Notes: a model not told the origin generated them from the sequence alone. Counted from the stretch's first letter, positions 51,761 to 62,752 are shown. The stretch: DNA of 64,000 bases from Stenotrophomonas maltophilia (GCF_900186865.1 NZ_LT906480.1:4420001-4484000), one strand, 5' to 3'. Made by a program: numbers and translations.

Positions 51761-53344
51761 ATGACTGCTGATCTGTTGCCCGTCCGCCGGGCCCTCCTCT
51801 CCGTTTCCGACAAGACCGGTCTGGTCGAGCTGGCCACTGCGCTGGCGGCACGCGGCGTGGAGCTGCTGTCCACCGGCGGCACTGCCAAGGCGATCCGCGA
51901 TGCGGGCCTGGCCGTGAAGGACGTGGCCGACGTCACCGGCTTCCCGGAAATGATGGACGGCCGGGTCAAGACCCTGCACCCGATGGTGCACGGCGGCCTG
52001 CTGGGCCGCTCCGGCCTGGATGACGCAGTGATGGCCGAGCACGGCATCGGTGCCATCGACCTGCTGGTGCTGAACCTGTACCCGTTCGAATCTGTCACCG
52101 CCAAGGCCGACTGCACCCTGGCCGACGCGGTCGAGAACATCGACATCGGCGGCCCGGCCATGCTGCGTTCGGCGGCCAAGAACTTCGCCCGCGTGGCGGT
52201 GGCCACCGACCCGTCGCAGTACGCCGAACTGCTGGCCTCGCTGGCGGCCAACGACGGCCAACTGTCGGCCGCCACCCGCTTCGCGTTCTCGGTGGCCGCG
52301 TTCAACCGCGTCGCCCAATACGATGCGGCGATCAGCAACTACCTGTCGGCGGTCACCGCCACCGACGCCGCCGTGCCGGTGCGTGCCGAGTACCCGGCAC
52401 AGATGAACTCCACCTTCGTGAAGGTGATGGATCTGCGCTACGGCGAGAACCCGCACCAGAGCGGCGCGTTCTACCGCGACCTGTACCCGGTGCCGGGCAC
52501 GCTGGCCACCTTCCAGCAGCTGCAGGGCAAGGAACTGAGCTACAACAACCTGGCCGATGCCGACGCGGCGTGGGAATGCGTGCGCCAGTTCGATGCACCG
52601 GCCTGCGCCATCGTCAAGCACGCCAACCCGTGTGGCGTGGCCGTCGGTGCCGGCAACGGCGATGCCTACGAGCTGGCCTACGCCACCGACCCGACCAGCG
52701 CCTTCGGCGGCATCATCGCCTTCAACAAGCCGCTGGACGCCGCCACTGCCAAGGTGATCCTGGACCGCCAGTTCGTGGAAGTGCTGATTGCCCCAGACTA
52801 CGAGCCGGCCGCGCTGGAATACGCGCAGAAGAAGGCCAACGTGCGCGTGCTGCGCATCCCGCATGGTGATGGCCTGAACAACTTCGACAGCAAGCGCGTG
52901 GGCTCGGGCCTGTTGCTGCAGTCCTCGGACAACCGCGGCATGACCCGCGACGAGCTGAAGGTGGTCAGCAAGCTGGCGCCGACCGACAAGCAGTTCACCG
53001 ACCTGCTGTTCGCCTGGAAGGTGGCCAAGTTCGTGAAGTCCAACGCGATCGTCTATGCCAAGGACAACCGCACCATCGGTGTCGGTGCCGGCCAGATGAG
53101 CCGCGTTTACTCGGCCCGCATCGCCAGCATCAAGGCCGCCGACGCGAGCCTGGTGGTCGAAGGTTCGGTGATGGCCTCCGATGCGTTCTTCCCGTTCCGC
53201 GACGGCATCGATGCCGCTGCCGCCGCCGGCATCAAGGCGGTCATCCAGCCGGGCGGTTCGATGCGCGATGCCGAAGTGATCGCCGCCGCCGACGAACATG
53301 GCCTGGCGATGGTGTTCACCGGCGTGCGCCACTTCCGCCACTGA
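51761..53344 (+). CDS. purH: Bifunctional AICAR formyltransferase/IMP cyclohydrolase
   Basis: A 527-residue enzyme for the last two steps of de novo purine synthesis. The N-terminal IMP cyclohydrolase part has [30 protein letters not shown] and [13 protein letters not shown]. The C-terminal AICAR transformylase part has [27 protein letters not shown] and [17 protein letters not shown]. The start is ATG 51761. It lies just upstream of purD, the usual pairing. In the common order it follows fis, from which the lipid cluster now separates it. Confidence 0.97.
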   Translation: MTADLLPVRRALLSVSDKTGLVELATALAARGVELLSTGGTAKAIRDAGLAVKDVADVTGFPEMMDGRVKTLHPMVHGGLLGRSGLDDAVMAEHGIGAIDLLVLNLYPFESVTAKADCTLADAVENIDIGGPAMLRSAAKNFARVAVATDPSQYAELLASLAANDGQLSAATRFAFSVAAFNRVAQYDAAISNYLSAVTATDAAVPVRAEYPAQMNSTFVKVMDLRYGENPHQSGAFYRDLYPVPGTLATFQQLQGKELSYNNLADADAAWECVRQFDAPACAIVKHANPCGVAVGAGNGDAYELAYATDPTSAFGGIIAFNKPLDAATAKVILDRQFVEVLIAPDYEPAALEYAQKKANVRVLRIPHGDGLNNFDSKRVGSGLLLQSSDNRGMTRDELKVVSKLAPTDKQFTDLLFAWKVAKFVKSNAIVYAKDNRTIGVGAGQMSRVYSARIASIKAADASLVVEGSVMASDAFFPFRDGIDAAAAAGIKAVIQPGGSMRDAEVIAAADEHGLAMVFTGVRHFRH

Positions 53345-53405
53345 TCCGCATCACGAAGCCGGGCCCTGCCCGGCTTTTCTCTTCCGTACCCGAGAACCCT
53401 GTCCC

Positions 53406-54689
53406 ATGAAGATCCTCGTCATCGGCTCTGGCGGCCGCGAACACGCCCTGGCATGGAAGCTGGCCCAGTCCTCCCGTGTCACCGAAGTGATCGTGGCACC
53501 CGGCAACGCCGGCACCGCCAGCGAAGACAAGTGCCGCAACGTGGCGGTGAAAGTCACCGACATCGACGGTCTGCTGGCGCTGGCCCAGGCCGAAGGCGTG
53601 GCACTGACCGTGGTCGGCCCTGAAGTACCGCTGGTGGCCGGCGTGGTAGACCGCTTCCGCGCCGCCGGCCTGCGCATCTTCGGGCCGACCGCCGCCGCCG
53701 CGCAGCTGGAAGGCAGCAAGGCCTACGCCAAGGACTTCCTGGCCCGCCACAACATCCCCACCGCGTTCTACGCCGTGCACACCGACGTGGACGCCGCCCT
53801 GGCCTACATCCGCGAGAAGGGCGCGCCGATCGTGGTCAAGGCCGATGGCCTGGCCGCCGGCAAGGGCGTGATCGTGGCGATGACCATGGCCGAAGCCGAG
53901 GACGCGGTACGTGACATGCTCTCGGGCAACGCGTTCGGCGATGCCGGTGCGCGCGTGGTGATCGAGGAATTCCTCGACGGCGAGGAAGCCAGCTTCATTT
54001 CGATGGTGGACGGCGTGCATGCGCTGCCGATGGCCACCTCGCAGGACCACAAGCGCGTCGGCGACGGCGATACCGGCCCGAACACCGGCGGCATGGGCGC
54101 CTATTCGCCGGCCCCGGTGGTGACGCCGGAGGTGCATGCACGGGTGATGCGCGAGGTGGTGAACCCCACCGTGCAGGGCATGATCGCCGACGGCATCCCG
54201 TTCACCGGCTTCCTCTACGCCGGCCTGATGATCGATGCCAGTGGCGCGCCGAAGGTGATCGAATTCAACGTGCGCTTTGGCGACCCGGAAACGCAGCCGG
54301 TGATGCTGCGCCTGCAGTCGGACCTGGTCGAGCTGGTGGAAGCGGCCATCGATGGCCGCCTGGACCAGGTCGAAGCGCAGTGGGACGTGCGCCCGTCGCT
54401 GGGCGTGGTGCTGGCGGCCAGGCCGTACCCGGAAGCGCCGATCACCGGTGACGTGATTTCCGGCCTGGACGACGTGCCGGCCAGTGCCAAGGTGTTCCAT
54501 GCGGGGACTGCATTGGACGCGCAGGGCCACGTGGTCAGTGCCGGCGGTCGCGTGCTGTGCGTGGCCGCACTGGGCGACAGCGTGCGCGACGCGCAGGCCA
54601 CTGCCTATGCCGGGGTGGCCAAGGTGACCTGGGCCAACGAGTTCCACCGCAACGACATCGGCTGGCGCGCGATCGCACGCGAGGGGTGA
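53406..54689 (+). CDS. purD: Phosphoribosylamine--glycine ligase
   Basis: A 427-residue ATP-grasp enzyme joining phosphoribosylamine to glycine. [20 protein letters not shown] is the family start. [41 protein letters not shown] and [14 protein letters not shown] follow in order. It lies 61 nt after purH and is closed by a strong palindromic terminator that also ends the opposite-strand antitoxin gene. Confidence 0.98.
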   Translation: MKILVIGSGGREHALAWKLAQSSRVTEVIVAPGNAGTASEDKCRNVAVKVTDIDGLLALAQAEGVALTVVGPEVPLVAGVVDRFRAAGLRIFGPTAAAAQLEGSKAYAKDFLARHNIPTAFYAVHTDVDAALAYIREKGAPIVVKADGLAAGKGVIVAMTMAEAEDAVRDMLSGNAFGDAGARVVIEEFLDGEEASFISMVDGVHALPMATSQDHKRVGDGDTGPNTGGMGAYSPAPVVTPEVHARVMREVVNPTVQGMIADGIPFTGFLYAGLMIDASGAPKVIEFNVRFGDPETQPVMLRLQSDLVELVEAAIDGRLDQVEAQWDVRPSLGVVLAARPYPEAPITGDVISGLDDVPASAKVFHAGTALDAQGHVVSAGGRVLCVAALGDSVRDAQATAYAGVAKVTWANEFHRNDIGWRAIAREG

Positions 54690-54732
54690 GGCACACCCCC
54701 GCTTCCATGCATGGCGCGGATTGAATACCACG

Positions 54733-54771
54733 GTAAAGCAAAGGCCCGGCATTGCCGGGCCTTTGCTTTAC
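54733..54771. terminator. Bidirectional terminator between purD and the antitoxin gene
   Basis: GTAAAGCAAAGGCCCGGC and its complement GCCGGGCCTTTGCTTTAC form a perfect 18-bp palindrome. It starts 43 nt after purD and overlaps the last codons of the convergent XRE gene. Confidence 0.88.
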
Positions 54772-55100
54772 AGGACTGCTTCGAGACCCTTCCGATCAAT
54801 CAGGTTCAAAAGCTTCAGCGACGGCCCGCTCGGCTTCTTCTCGCCCTGTTCCCAGCTACGGACCGTCGAAACGCTGGTGTTGAGCACACCTGCGAACACC
54901 GGCTGGCTAAGTTTCAACGACGTGCGAAGTGCACGGATCTGGGCGCTGCTGTATTCGGGCACAGGCTCCAGACAAAGCGCCTCGTACATGCTCATGCGCC
55001 GCTTGTCGATGAAGCCGCTGGCGTAAAGGCCCGCCGCGCCTTCATGCACCGCATCGAGGATCGCACTCTTTGCACGTCTATGTTCAACCGTCTTTGTCAT
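54768..55100 (-). CDS. XRE-type antitoxin/regulator (HigA/NadS-like)
   Basis: A 110-residue protein with a C-terminal helix-turn-helix: IRALRTSLKLSQPVFAGVLNTSVSTVRSWEQGEKKPSGPSLKLLNLI, typical of XRE antitoxins that read the operator of their own pair. The N-terminal part (ILDAVHEGAAGLYASGFIDKRRMSMYEALC) contacts the toxin in this group. It begins inside the end of the toxin gene (17-nt overlap), so the two are co-translated with toxin first, as in higBA. Confidence 0.88.
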   Translation of the reverse strand: MTKTVEHRRAKSAILDAVHEGAAGLYASGFIDKRRMSMYEALCLEPVPEYSSAQIRALRTSLKLSQPVFAGVLNTSVSTVRSWEQGEKKPSGPSLKLLNLIDRKGLEAVL

Positions 55101-55467
55101 GGCAAATCTCCCGCAGTTCTCCGCAGATAACTGCCCTGTCCAACTGTGCAGGGCTCATTCCCAAGAACTCAGACGCATACAGCTGAAGGGCATCCCGTTC
55201 CGCACTACTGATGGTCGCGCGCGCGCTCTTCTCGTAGCAGAAGAGAAAGAACCAGTAGCGCCCCACCTTGGTTGCGACAATAACGCGGGCGCTACCGCGC
55301 TTTCCGCGGCCCGGCAGCGCAACTCGCTTTTTGAGAAGGCCGCCCCCTATGTCTGCATCAATCAGTCCTTGACGCATTTCCACCACCGCGCGGCACAAGG
55401 CTCTATCGGTCAGTGAAGAACGTCGTGTACTGCGGTTGAAGCTTCGGGTGCGGAAGACACGTGACAT
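55084..55467 (-). CDS. RelE/ParE-family toxin (HigB-like)
   Basis: A 127-residue protein of the type II RelE-like group (COG4737 kind): SFNRSTRRSSLTDRALCRAVVEMRQGLIDADIGGGLLKKRVALPG, then GSARVIVATKVGRYWFFLFCYEKSARATIS. The KKRVALPG..RVIVATK..FFLFCYEK core is typical, and mRNA-cleaving activity is assumed for the fold. The start at ATG 55467 is preferred over an ATG six nt upstream. It precedes the antitoxin on the same strand. No nearby integrase or IS was seen. Confidence 0.85.
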   Translation of the reverse strand: MSRVFRTRSFNRSTRRSSLTDRALCRAVVEMRQGLIDADIGGGLLKKRVALPGRGKRGSARVIVATKVGRYWFFLFCYEKSARATISSAERDALQLYASEFLGMSPAQLDRAVICGELREICHDKDG

Positions 55468-55558
55468 GATCATACCGTGCCACCGAGTGGTACGGCGTGA
55501 AAATCAGCGTCCAGCGCATGCTCCGGTCGGCGCAGCTGCCGCCCTGGCGTCAGGATTG

Positions 55559-55578
55559 ATCCACGCCATGCGTGGATG
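55559..55578 (+). repeat. SMAG-type repeat hairpin
   Basis: ATCCACGCCATGCGTGGATG is the ATCCACGCC hairpin without a clear GTAG head. It lies between the toxin gene and the rpoH terminator. Confidence 0.7.
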
Positions 55579-55583
55579 CGCTC

Positions 55584-55621
55584 CAAAAACAAAAAGGCCC
55601 GGCATCACCGCCGGGCCTTCT
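55584..55621 (-). terminator. Rho-independent terminator after rpoH
   Basis: On the minus strand AAGGCCCGGC-ggtgat-GCCGGGCCTT is followed by TTTGTTTTT. It lies 20 nt after the rpoH stop codon. Confidence 0.9.
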
Positions 55622-55641
55622 TCATTCCAACGCCTTCCCGC

Positions 55642-56517
<876 letters not shown>

Positions 56518-56528
56518 AGGCACCCATC

Positions 56529-56555
56529 TTAGCAGTCCGGGATTTGGACTGCTAA
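56529..56555. promoter_or_regulatory. CIRCE-like palindrome in the rpoH leader
   Basis: TTAGCAGTC-N9-GACTGCTAA is a perfect 9-N9-9 inverted repeat. It differs from CIRCE (TTAGCACTC-N9-GAGTGCTAA) by one symmetric pair. It lies 11 nt before the rpoH ATG and covers the -10 of a sigma-E-like promoter. Confidence 0.7.
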
Positions 56556-56571
56556 AGGAGGAAAAAGTTCC
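56544..56571 (-). promoter_or_regulatory. Sigma-E-like promoter of rpoH
   Basis: The minus strand has GGAACTT (56571-56565), 15 nt and GTCCAA (56549-56544), close to the RpoE consensus GGAACTT-N15-16-TCNAA. E. coli rpoH also has a sigma-E promoter. The transcript would start about 20 nt before the ATG. Confidence 0.65.
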
Positions 56572-56795
56572 AGCATCCTATTGATGCAACACTGGTCCCA
56601 AACAGAGCCCTACCGTAGCGCGATTTGATGACAGTGGCGAGCGTGCTTTTCGGGATTCACAATCCCTTGGAATTCAAGCAATTACCTGCCGGGAACCGGC
56701 CGATTCCGGTCAAGCGGAGCTGAACGGGCCGTTCTGGAGGCCCATTCAGGCCAGGGAACGTTGTCCGGCGTTCAGGCCCGGCCGCCAGCCGGCGC

Positions 56796-57509
56796 TCAGA
56801 GCACCGAGCGCGGCGGCAGCGACCAGTCGATCGGGGCCTGGCCGCGACGCTGCAGGTACTCGTTGGCCATCGAGAAATGGCGGCAGCCGAGGAAGCCACG
56901 ATGGGCCGACAGCGGCGACGGATGCGGGGCCTTCAGAACGCGATGGCGACGGGTATCAATGACCTTGCCCTTCTGCTGCGCGTAGGCACCCCAGAGCATG
57001 AACACCAAGCCTTCGCGTTCGCGGTTGAGCACGTCCACCACGTGATCGGTGAAGCCCTCCCAGCCACGGCCCTGGTGTGCGCCGGCCTTGCCCTCCTCCA
57101 CCGTCAGCACGGCATTGAGCAGCAGCACGCCGCGTTGCGCCCACGGGATCAGGCAGCCGTGGTCCGGGCGCGGGATACCGAGATCGCTCTCGATCTCCTT
57201 GTAGATGTTCAGCAGCGACGGCGGCACCGGCACGCCCGGCGGCACCGAGAAACTCAGGCCATGCGCCTGGCCACGGCCGTGGTACGGGTCCTGGCCGAGG
57301 ATCACCACCTTCACCTGCTCGAATGGCGTGGCGTCGAACGCGGCGAAGATCTGCGGGCCGGGCGGGAATACCGCCGCGCCACTGGCCTTGCGCTGGCGCA
57401 GGAAGCTGGACAGCTCGCGCATCTGCGGCTGCAGGAGGTAATCGCCGACATGCTGCTTCCAGCTCGGTTCCAGCTGGATCGTCGGGGTGTCCGCTACTTC
57501 ATCAATCAT
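56796..57509 (-). CDS. ung: Uracil-DNA glycosylase
   Basis: A 237-residue family 1 glycosylase that removes uracil from DNA. The water-activating motif [19 protein letters not shown] is intact with its Asp and Tyr, followed by [39 protein letters not shown] and the DNA-intercalating [13 protein letters not shown]. The ATG is at 57509. It is followed by rpoH on the same strand, with 278 bp that hold the rpoH promoter region. Confidence 0.97.
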   Translation of the reverse strand: MIDEVADTPTIQLEPSWKQHVGDYLLQPQMRELSSFLRQRKASGAAVFPPGPQIFAAFDATPFEQVKVVILGQDPYHGRGQAHGLSFSVPPGVPVPPSLLNIYKEIESDLGIPRPDHGCLIPWAQRGVLLLNAVLTVEEGKAGAHQGRGWEGFTDHVVDVLNREREGLVFMLWGAYAQQKGKVIDTRRHRVLKAPHPSPLSAHRGFLGCRHFSMANEYLQRRGQAPIDWSLPPRSVL

Positions 57510-57518
57510 TGCACCACT

Positions 57519-58361
57519 TCATCGAATCAGGGGTCCATCGTTCAACCGGGCCAGGCGCAGCTGGAACAGCACCTTGGTGACCAGCAGCCGTTCTTCGATC
57601 GGCTTGAGTACCAGGTCGTTGGCGCCGGACTGCAGCAGCCCGGTCTGGTTGTGCGGGTTGCCGTCGCCGGTCATCACCAGCACCGGCAGGCGGCGCTTGC
57701 CGTAGCCGAAGTCCACGCGCACGCGCTGCACCACGTCGCGGCCGCTCAGTTCGCCCTTCAGGGTGACGTCGGTCAGCACCAGGTCGATGCGGTGGCGGCT
57801 GCGGCCCAGCGACTCGGCGGTGAGCAGGGTGAACGCCTCTTCGGCGCTGACCACGTGCAGCACGTTCAACTGCTGGCGTTCGAGCATGCGCTTGGTGGCC
57901 TCGGCCACCACGCGGCTGTCCTCGATGTAGAGGATGGTCGCGCCGGGAATGGTCTGCGGCTGCACATAGCCGCGGATGAAGGTCGCCAGCGCCTCGTGGC
58001 CCAGCGCCTTGTCGAAATAGTCGGTGACGTACTCGGTGAAGCGACGCTGCTCCAGATGCTGCTGGGCATCGCCGGACACCACGATCACAGGCACATAGGC
58101 CTGGCCGGCCGCTTCGCGGACCATCCGCGCCAGCGCCAGGCCGTCGCCATCACGCAGGGTCAGCGAGGTGGTCACCAGGTCCACCGGGCCCTGCGCCAGC
58201 GCCTGCTGCGCATCCTCGATGCTGTCGCAGCCGATCACCTCCACGCCCGGCAGGTCGCGCTGCAGGACGTCGGCGATCAGCTTGCGGACCAGCTTCGAGC
58301 CATCGACCACCATCACCCGCGTCGCGGGCCCTTCAAGGTGCTTCAGCGCTTGCGGTTGCAT
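57519..58361 (-). CDS. Double-receiver response regulator, first receiver degenerate
   Basis: A 280-residue protein made of two receiver domains without an output domain. The first (RVMVVDGSKLVRKLIADVL..VDLVTTSLTLRDGDGL) has Ser where the phosphoacceptor Asp should be (TTSLTLRDG). The second (ATILYIEDSRVVAEATKRML..IDLVLTDVTLKGELSGRDVV..DLVLKPI) keeps the acidic pocket, Asp and Lys. It may act as an adaptor or phosphate sink. The next gene upstream is ftsX; no kinase is adjacent. Confidence 0.85.
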   Translation of the reverse strand: MQPQALKHLEGPATRVMVVDGSKLVRKLIADVLQRDLPGVEVIGCDSIEDAQQALAQGPVDLVTTSLTLRDGDGLALARMVREAAGQAYVPVIVVSGDAQQHLEQRRFTEYVTDYFDKALGHEALATFIRGYVQPQTIPGATILYIEDSRVVAEATKRMLERQQLNVLHVVSAEEAFTLLTAESLGRSRHRIDLVLTDVTLKGELSGRDVVQRVRVDFGYGKRRLPVLVMTGDGNPHNQTGLLQSGANDLVLKPIEERLLVTKVLFQLRLARLNDGPLIR

Positions 58362-58368
58362 GCCGGTC

Positions 58369-59316
58369 TCAGGTGTCGGTCGGTCGGGTCTGGCGCAGGA
58401 AGTGGCCGGTGACCAGCCACGCACCCAGCCAGCCCAGCAGCAGCGTGCCGAGCAGGACCAGGCCACCGTGCAGCAGGTCCAGGCCGTGCAGCACGAACGG
58501 GCTGCCGTAGCTGCGCGAGAGTTCGGCCAGCGGCACGCGCAGCGCGGCACCGGCGGCGCCGATCAGGGCCAGCGCAACCGCGCCGGCGCCCAGGCCATAC
58601 CACGCACCCAGGTACAGGAACGGGCGGCGGATGAAACCATCACTGGCGCCGAGCAGCTGCAGCACGCCGATCTCTTCGCGGCGGGCCTGGATGTCCAGGC
58701 GCACGGTGTTGCCGACCACCAGCGCGGCACCGACGCCGAGCAGGACCGACAGCACCTGCACCAGCCGCGCGCCGAACGCCAGCCAGGCATCCAGGCGCTG
58801 GCGCCACAGTGCATCGTGCTGCACCAGGTCGGCCTCGGGCAGGCTCTCCAGCGCGCGTGCCAGGCGCGCGTCGTCCTTGCCCTGGCCGGGGGTGATCACC
58901 AGCAGCGAGGGCAGCGGGTTGTCATTGAGTGCGTCGATCGCCTCGCCGAGGCCGGCGTCGCGCAGTTCCTGCAGGCCCTGCTCGGGCGTACGCACGATCA
59001 CTTCGGCCACGTCATCGCGGTCGCGCAGCTGGCCGGCCAGGCGCAGCGCGCCGGGGCCATCGACGTTGCCCTTCAGGAACACATTGATGTCGCGCGACTG
59101 CTGCACGCTGCCGGCGAACTGCTTGAGGTTGTCCAGCGCGATCGACAGGCCCAGCGGCAGGGCCAGCGCCAGCGCCATGACCATCACCGTCAGCAGGGTC
59201 GCCCACGGCTTGCGGCAGGCGCGGCCGAGGCTGAACACCACGCTGTGCGCGTGGTGCTGGAACCAGACGCCCACGCGCGAGGGGGCGGCGGCTTCGCTGT
59301 TTTCGTTCTTCGCCAT
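58369..59316 (-). CDS. ftsX: Cell-division ABC transporter-like protein FtsX
   Basis: A 315-residue integral membrane protein of the divisome that with FtsE controls peptidoglycan hydrolases. A cytoplasmic N-terminus (AKNENSEAAAPSRVGVWFQHH) is followed by a first membrane helix at about 39-62, a periplasmic domain (NVFLKGNVDGPGALRLAGQLRDRDDVAEVIVRTPEQGLQELRD..) and a three-helix FtsX domain from about 190 (SVLLGVGAALVVGNTVRLDIQARREEIGVLQLLGASDGFIRRPFLYLG). It follows ftsE with 3 nt between. Confidence 0.96.
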   Translation of the reverse strand: MAKNENSEAAAPSRVGVWFQHHAHSVVFSLGRACRKPWATLLTVMVMALALALPLGLSIALDNLKQFAGSVQQSRDINVFLKGNVDGPGALRLAGQLRDRDDVAEVIVRTPEQGLQELRDAGLGEAIDALNDNPLPSLLVITPGQGKDDARLARALESLPEADLVQHDALWRQRLDAWLAFGARLVQVLSVLLGVGAALVVGNTVRLDIQARREEIGVLQLLGASDGFIRRPFLYLGAWYGLGAGAVALALIGAAGAALRVPLAELSRSYGSPFVLHGLDLLHGGLVLLGTLLLGWLGAWLVTGHFLRQTRPTDT

Positions 59317-59319
59317 GGG

Positions 59320-60006
59320 TTACTCCGCCAGGTCCTGCGGCGAGATGTCATCCACCAGCCGGCCGTGGTCGAGGATCAGCACGCGCTTGCGCATGCGGCG
59401 CAGCAGCGGCAGGTCGTGGCTCACCACCAGCACGCTGGTGCCGCGCGCGGGCAGCTCGGCGAACAGGGCCATGATCTCCGCCGCCAGGGTCGGGTCGAGG
59501 TTGCCGGTCGGCTCATCGGCCACCAGCAGCTTGGGCTCACCGACGATGGCGCGGGCGATGCCAACGCGCTGCTGCTCACCGGCCGACAGCTGCGAGGGCA
59601 GCGCCTTCTCGCGGTGGCCCAGGCCCATCCGTTCCAGCACCGAGCGCACGCGCTTGCTGATGTCGCCACGGCGGGTGCCGCGCAGGATCAGCGGCAGCGC
59701 CACGTTCTCGGCGATCGAGCGGTCCATCAACAGGCGGTGGTCCTGGTAGACCGCACCCACCGCGCGACGGTGGCGGGGCACATCGCCGCCACGCACCTTC
59801 AGCAGGTTGCGCTCGTCGAACACCACCGCGCCACGGCTGGGCCGCTCGTCCAGATGAATCAACTTGAGCAGGGTGCTTTTGCCCGCACCGGAATGGCCGG
59901 TGACGAACAGCATCTCGCCCGGCGCGACCTCGAAGCTGACATCGGTCAGTGCCTGGTGGCCACCGGCGTACTGTTTGCTGACATTGTCGAAGCGCAGGAC
60001 ACTCAT
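59320..60006 (-). CDS. ftsE: Cell-division ATP-binding protein FtsE
   Basis: A 228-residue ABC ATPase. Walker A GHSGAGKST, Q-loop AVGAVYQDHRLLMD, signature LSAGEQQRVGIARA and Walker B LLVADEPTG followed by HDLPLLRR are intact. It powers FtsX. The ATG at 60006 begins the domain; the longer frame would read through SMAG repeats. FtsE is the first gene of the pair on the minus strand. Confidence 0.97.
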   Translation of the reverse strand: MSVLRFDNVSKQYAGGHQALTDVSFEVAPGEMLFVTGHSGAGKSTLLKLIHLDERPSRGAVVFDERNLLKVRGGDVPRHRRAVGAVYQDHRLLMDRSIAENVALPLILRGTRRGDISKRVRSVLERMGLGHREKALPSQLSAGEQQRVGIARAIVGEPKLLVADEPTGNLDPTLAAEIMALFAELPARGTSVLVVSHDLPLLRRMRKRVLILDHGRLVDDISPQDLAE

Positions 60007-60057
60007 GCCCCGATTATGCAGGACCGGCGCGACGTCGTGGAGACGGTCACACGATCG

Positions 60058-60164
60058 GTAGTGCCGGCCGCTGGCCGGCAACCCACACAACTGCCGGCCA
60101 GGGTGGGTGCCGACCGTTGGCCGGCACGCCCTTGAAGCCACCCGACCAACGGTCGGGTGCTACC
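60058..60164. repeat. Cluster of SMAG-type repeats
   Basis: GTAGTGCCGGCC-gct-GGCCGGCA (60058-60081) is followed by a degenerate inverted copy and by ACCGACCAACGGTCGG-type sequence ending in GGGTGCTACC at 60164. It fills the gap between rhlB and ftsE. Confidence 0.75.
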
Positions 60165-60183
60165 CGCTGATCGGCAGCGCCGA

Positions 60184-61911
60184 TCAGCTGCCCGACAGCA
60201 TCCGGCGGATCTTGCGGCCGATGCGGGTCAGGAACGAATCGCCGGTATCAGCAGCCGTGCGCACCGGCTTGGCCACCACCTGCACCGGCGTGACCGGGCT
60301 GGCGCCATTGCCGGCGGCGTTCTGCACGCCCTCGGCACCCTCGACCGGACGACCGTGGCGACGGCGGCGGCGCTTGCGCGGCTTGTGCTCGCCGTCCACC
60401 GCACCTTCCGGTGCGCCTTCGGCACGCGGGGGACGCGGCGGACGCGGGGCCTGGGCAGCGGCGCCTTCGGCACCGGCGGCCGGCGCGGCAGCGCCCTGCT
60501 CGCGTTCCGCGCGTGGCTTGCGCGGGCCACGCGAACGGCGTTCGCCGCTGCGCTCACCGTCACGGCCACCACGGCCACCACCACCACCGCCGGAACGGCC
60601 GCCACTGCGGCCACCGCCCCGACGCTCTTCCTCGGCGGCGCGGGCTTCGCGCGCTTCGCGGAAGATCTGGCCGACGCTTTCGTTGTCCTCGCCTTCCTCG
60701 CCTGCAGCCGGTGCCGGGCGTTCCGGGCGCGGCAGCGGGGTCAGCAGTTCCTTGGTGACCGGCTCGGACGGAATCTTCTGCTCGATGTAGGCCTCGATGT
60801 CCGGCAGGCCCATGGCGTAGCGCTCGCAGGCGAAGCTGATCGCGTCGCCCTCTTCACCCAGGCGCGCGGTGCGGCCGATGCGATGCACGTAGTCTTCGGC
60901 GTCGAACGGCAGGTCGTAGTTGTAGACGTACTTGATGCCGTCGATGTGCAGGCCGCGCGCAGCCACGTCGGTGGCCACCAGGATTTCCAGCTGGCCCTTC
61001 TGGAAGCGGTTGAGCAGGCTCTCGCGCTTCTTCTGCGGCACGTCGCCGGACAGCACGCCGACACGGTAGCCGGCCTTTTCCAGCGAACGCGCCACGCGCT
61101 CGACGAACACCTTGGTGTTGACGAAGACCATGGTGCGCGCGCCTTCGCTGCGCGACAGCAGGCCCAGCAGCAGCGGGATCTTCTCGTCGTCGGCCGGGAA
61201 GTAGATGCGCTGGCGCACGCGCGCGGCGGTGATGGTCTCGGCTTCGACCACCAGCTTCTGCGGCTCGTTCATGTGCTCGTAGGCCAGCTCCAGCACGCGG
61301 TGGCTGAGGGTGGCACTGAACAGCAGGGTCTGGCGGGTGGTGCGCTCCGGCATGCGGCGCAGCAGGAAGCGGATGTCCTTGATGAAGCCCAGGTCGAACA
61401 TGCGGTCGGCTTCGTCCAGCACGCAGATCTCGCAGGCGTGCAGCGACACCACCTTGTGCTGCTTGACGTAGTCGATCAGGCGGCCCGGGGTGGCGATGAT
61501 CACGTCCACGCCCTGCTGCAGCAGCTCGCGCTGCTTGTCGTAATCCACGCCGCCGTAGACCAGGGCGAAGCGCAGGCCCAGGTCGGAACCGAACTTCACC
61601 GCATCCTTGTGGATCTGGATGGCCAGCTCGCGGGTCGGGGCGAGGATCAGCGCACGCGGATCTTCCGGCTTGCGATCGGCCAGCGCCGGACGCGTCAGCA
61701 GGCGGTTCACGACAGCGACCAGGAAGGCCAGGGTCTTGCCGGTGCCGGTCTGGGCCTGGCCGGCGACATCACCGCCGGGCAGCGCGACCGGCAGGGTCAG
61801 CGCCTGGATCGGGGTGCAGCGGGTGAATCCGGCTCCTTCAAGGCCGGCCTGCAGGGCCGGGTGCAGCTCGAAGGAGGAAAAGGTCAAATCGGTCAGCGGT
61901 TTGTCGCTCAT
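60184..61911 (-). CDS. rhlB: DEAD-box ATP-dependent RNA helicase (RhlB-like)
   Basis: A 575-residue helicase. The Q motif [23 protein letters not shown], motif I AQTGTGKT, motif Ib ATPGRL, motif [10 protein letters not shown], motif III SATL and motif [10 protein letters not shown] are intact. The C-terminal third is basic and low in complexity ([19 protein letters not shown], then [13 protein letters not shown]), an RNA-binding tail. The order rhlB divergent from trxA-rho matches E. coli, so RhlB of the RNA degradosome is the likely identity. Confidence 0.92.
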   Translation of the reverse strand: MSDKPLTDLTFSSFELHPALQAGLEGAGFTRCTPIQALTLPVALPGGDVAGQAQTGTGKTLAFLVAVVNRLLTRPALADRKPEDPRALILAPTRELAIQIHKDAVKFGSDLGLRFALVYGGVDYDKQRELLQQGVDVIIATPGRLIDYVKQHKVVSLHACEICVLDEADRMFDLGFIKDIRFLLRRMPERTTRQTLLFSATLSHRVLELAYEHMNEPQKLVVEAETITAARVRQRIYFPADDEKIPLLLGLLSRSEGARTMVFVNTKVFVERVARSLEKAGYRVGVLSGDVPQKKRESLLNRFQKGQLEILVATDVAARGLHIDGIKYVYNYDLPFDAEDYVHRIGRTARLGEEGDAISFACERYAMGLPDIEAYIEQKIPSEPVTKELLTPLPRPERPAPAAGEEGEDNESVGQIFREAREARAAEEERRGGGRSGGRSGGGGGGRGGRDGERSGERRSRGPRKPRAEREQGAAAPAAGAEGAAAQAPRPPRPPRAEGAPEGAVDGEHKPRKRRRRRHGRPVEGAEGVQNAAGNGASPVTPVQVVAKPVRTAADTGDSFLTRIGRKIRRMLSGS

Positions 61912-62422
61912 GAGTCCGTCTTGGTATGGCCGCCGGCCCGTGGGGCGGCTGGCACTTCATCGTCTAGGGGCACCGTCGCAAACTGCGGCCCCTGCGGCGG
62001 GTTGGCAGGCTGGGACCACCCGGTCCGCGCGCCGCACAATGGCCCAGTTTAACGCACTCGGGCCGGCAAACCGGAATGCCCTGTCTCACCAGCTGGAGAG
62101 ACGGCGCGCCTTCATCCAGCCACACGGGACTTGAACGACCCCGCCGGTCCCGCTGGTGTCGCCCGCTGCCATCCCCATCTTCGGGAAGACAGTGAAATCC
62201 GACACATACCGGGCTTCGAAGCGATCACGATACGCTGGGTTCCAGCCGGCGCCTGTCCCCGCCCTGCGATAGGGGTACACTGCCGGCCGTGAGCGTCCAG
62301 GCATCCCGCCGAACGCACCGCGGCAGTGCGCCGCGAGGCAACGACGAGGGTCGCGCCACCGGGCATGGCCCAGTTCACCCACCTCCGGCATGGCCGGGTG
62401 CAATCCAAGACGAGAAACCAAG
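61912..62422. other. Gene-free region between rhlB and trxA
   Basis: No supported gene lies in these 511 bp. A TACACT hexamer at 62276-62281 could be the trxA -10 box, leaving a leader of about 135 nt. I found no terminator, riboswitch or GTAG repeat in it. Confidence 0.5.
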
Positions 62423-62752
62423 ATGAGCGACAAGGTTGTACATGTCGGCGACGCCGACTTTGATAGCGCAGTGCTGAATTCCAAGGAACCGGTGCTGGTC
62501 GATTTCTGGGCCGAATGGTGTGGCCCGTGCAAGATGATCGCCCCGGCGCTGGACGAACTGGCCGATGCCTACCAGGGCCGCGCCAAGATCGCCAAGGTCA
62601 ACGTCGACCACAATCGTGCGCTGGCCGCCAAGTACCACGTGCGTTCGATCCCGTACCTGGTCGTGTTCAAGGACGGCGAGAAGGTCGGCGAGCAGATCGG
62701 TGCGGTGGGCAAGGCCCAGCTGGCCGGCCTGCTGGACAAGGCCCTGGCCTGA
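62423..62752 (+). CDS. trxA: Thioredoxin 1
   Basis: A 109-residue cytosolic thioredoxin. The active site is [13 protein letters not shown], and the cis-Pro region [22 protein letters not shown] is intact. It reduces protein disulfides and feeds DsbD across the membrane, linking it to the cutA-dsbD-tlpA operon. The ATG at 62423 was chosen because the conserved start [12 protein letters not shown] follows. It lies upstream of rho as in E. coli. Confidence 0.98.
   Translation: MSDKVVHVGDADFDSAVLNSKEPVLVDFWAEWCGPCKMIAPALDELADAYQGRAKIAKVNVDHNRALAAKYHVRSIPYLVVFKDGEKVGEQIGAVGKAQLAGLLDKALA

Noticed and set aside
51104..53341. A 745-residue minus-strand frame over purH
   Set aside because: The antisense of purH gives a Gly/Val/His/Arg-rich translation with no domain. 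It also runs across the CDP-alcohol phosphatidyltransferase gene in a wrong frame.
56529..56555. The rpoH palindrome as an RNA thermosensor hairpin
   Set aside because: If the sigma-E-like promoter is used, the transcript begins inside or after the left arm, so the hairpin would not form in that mRNA. An operator is the better first hypothesis. An upstream promoter could still make the hairpin relevant.
61912..62422. A small RNA or riboswitch in the rhlB-trxA gap
   Set aside because: I looked for known riboswitch cores, terminators and long hairpins and found none convincing. Only a possible trxA -10 hexamer stands out.
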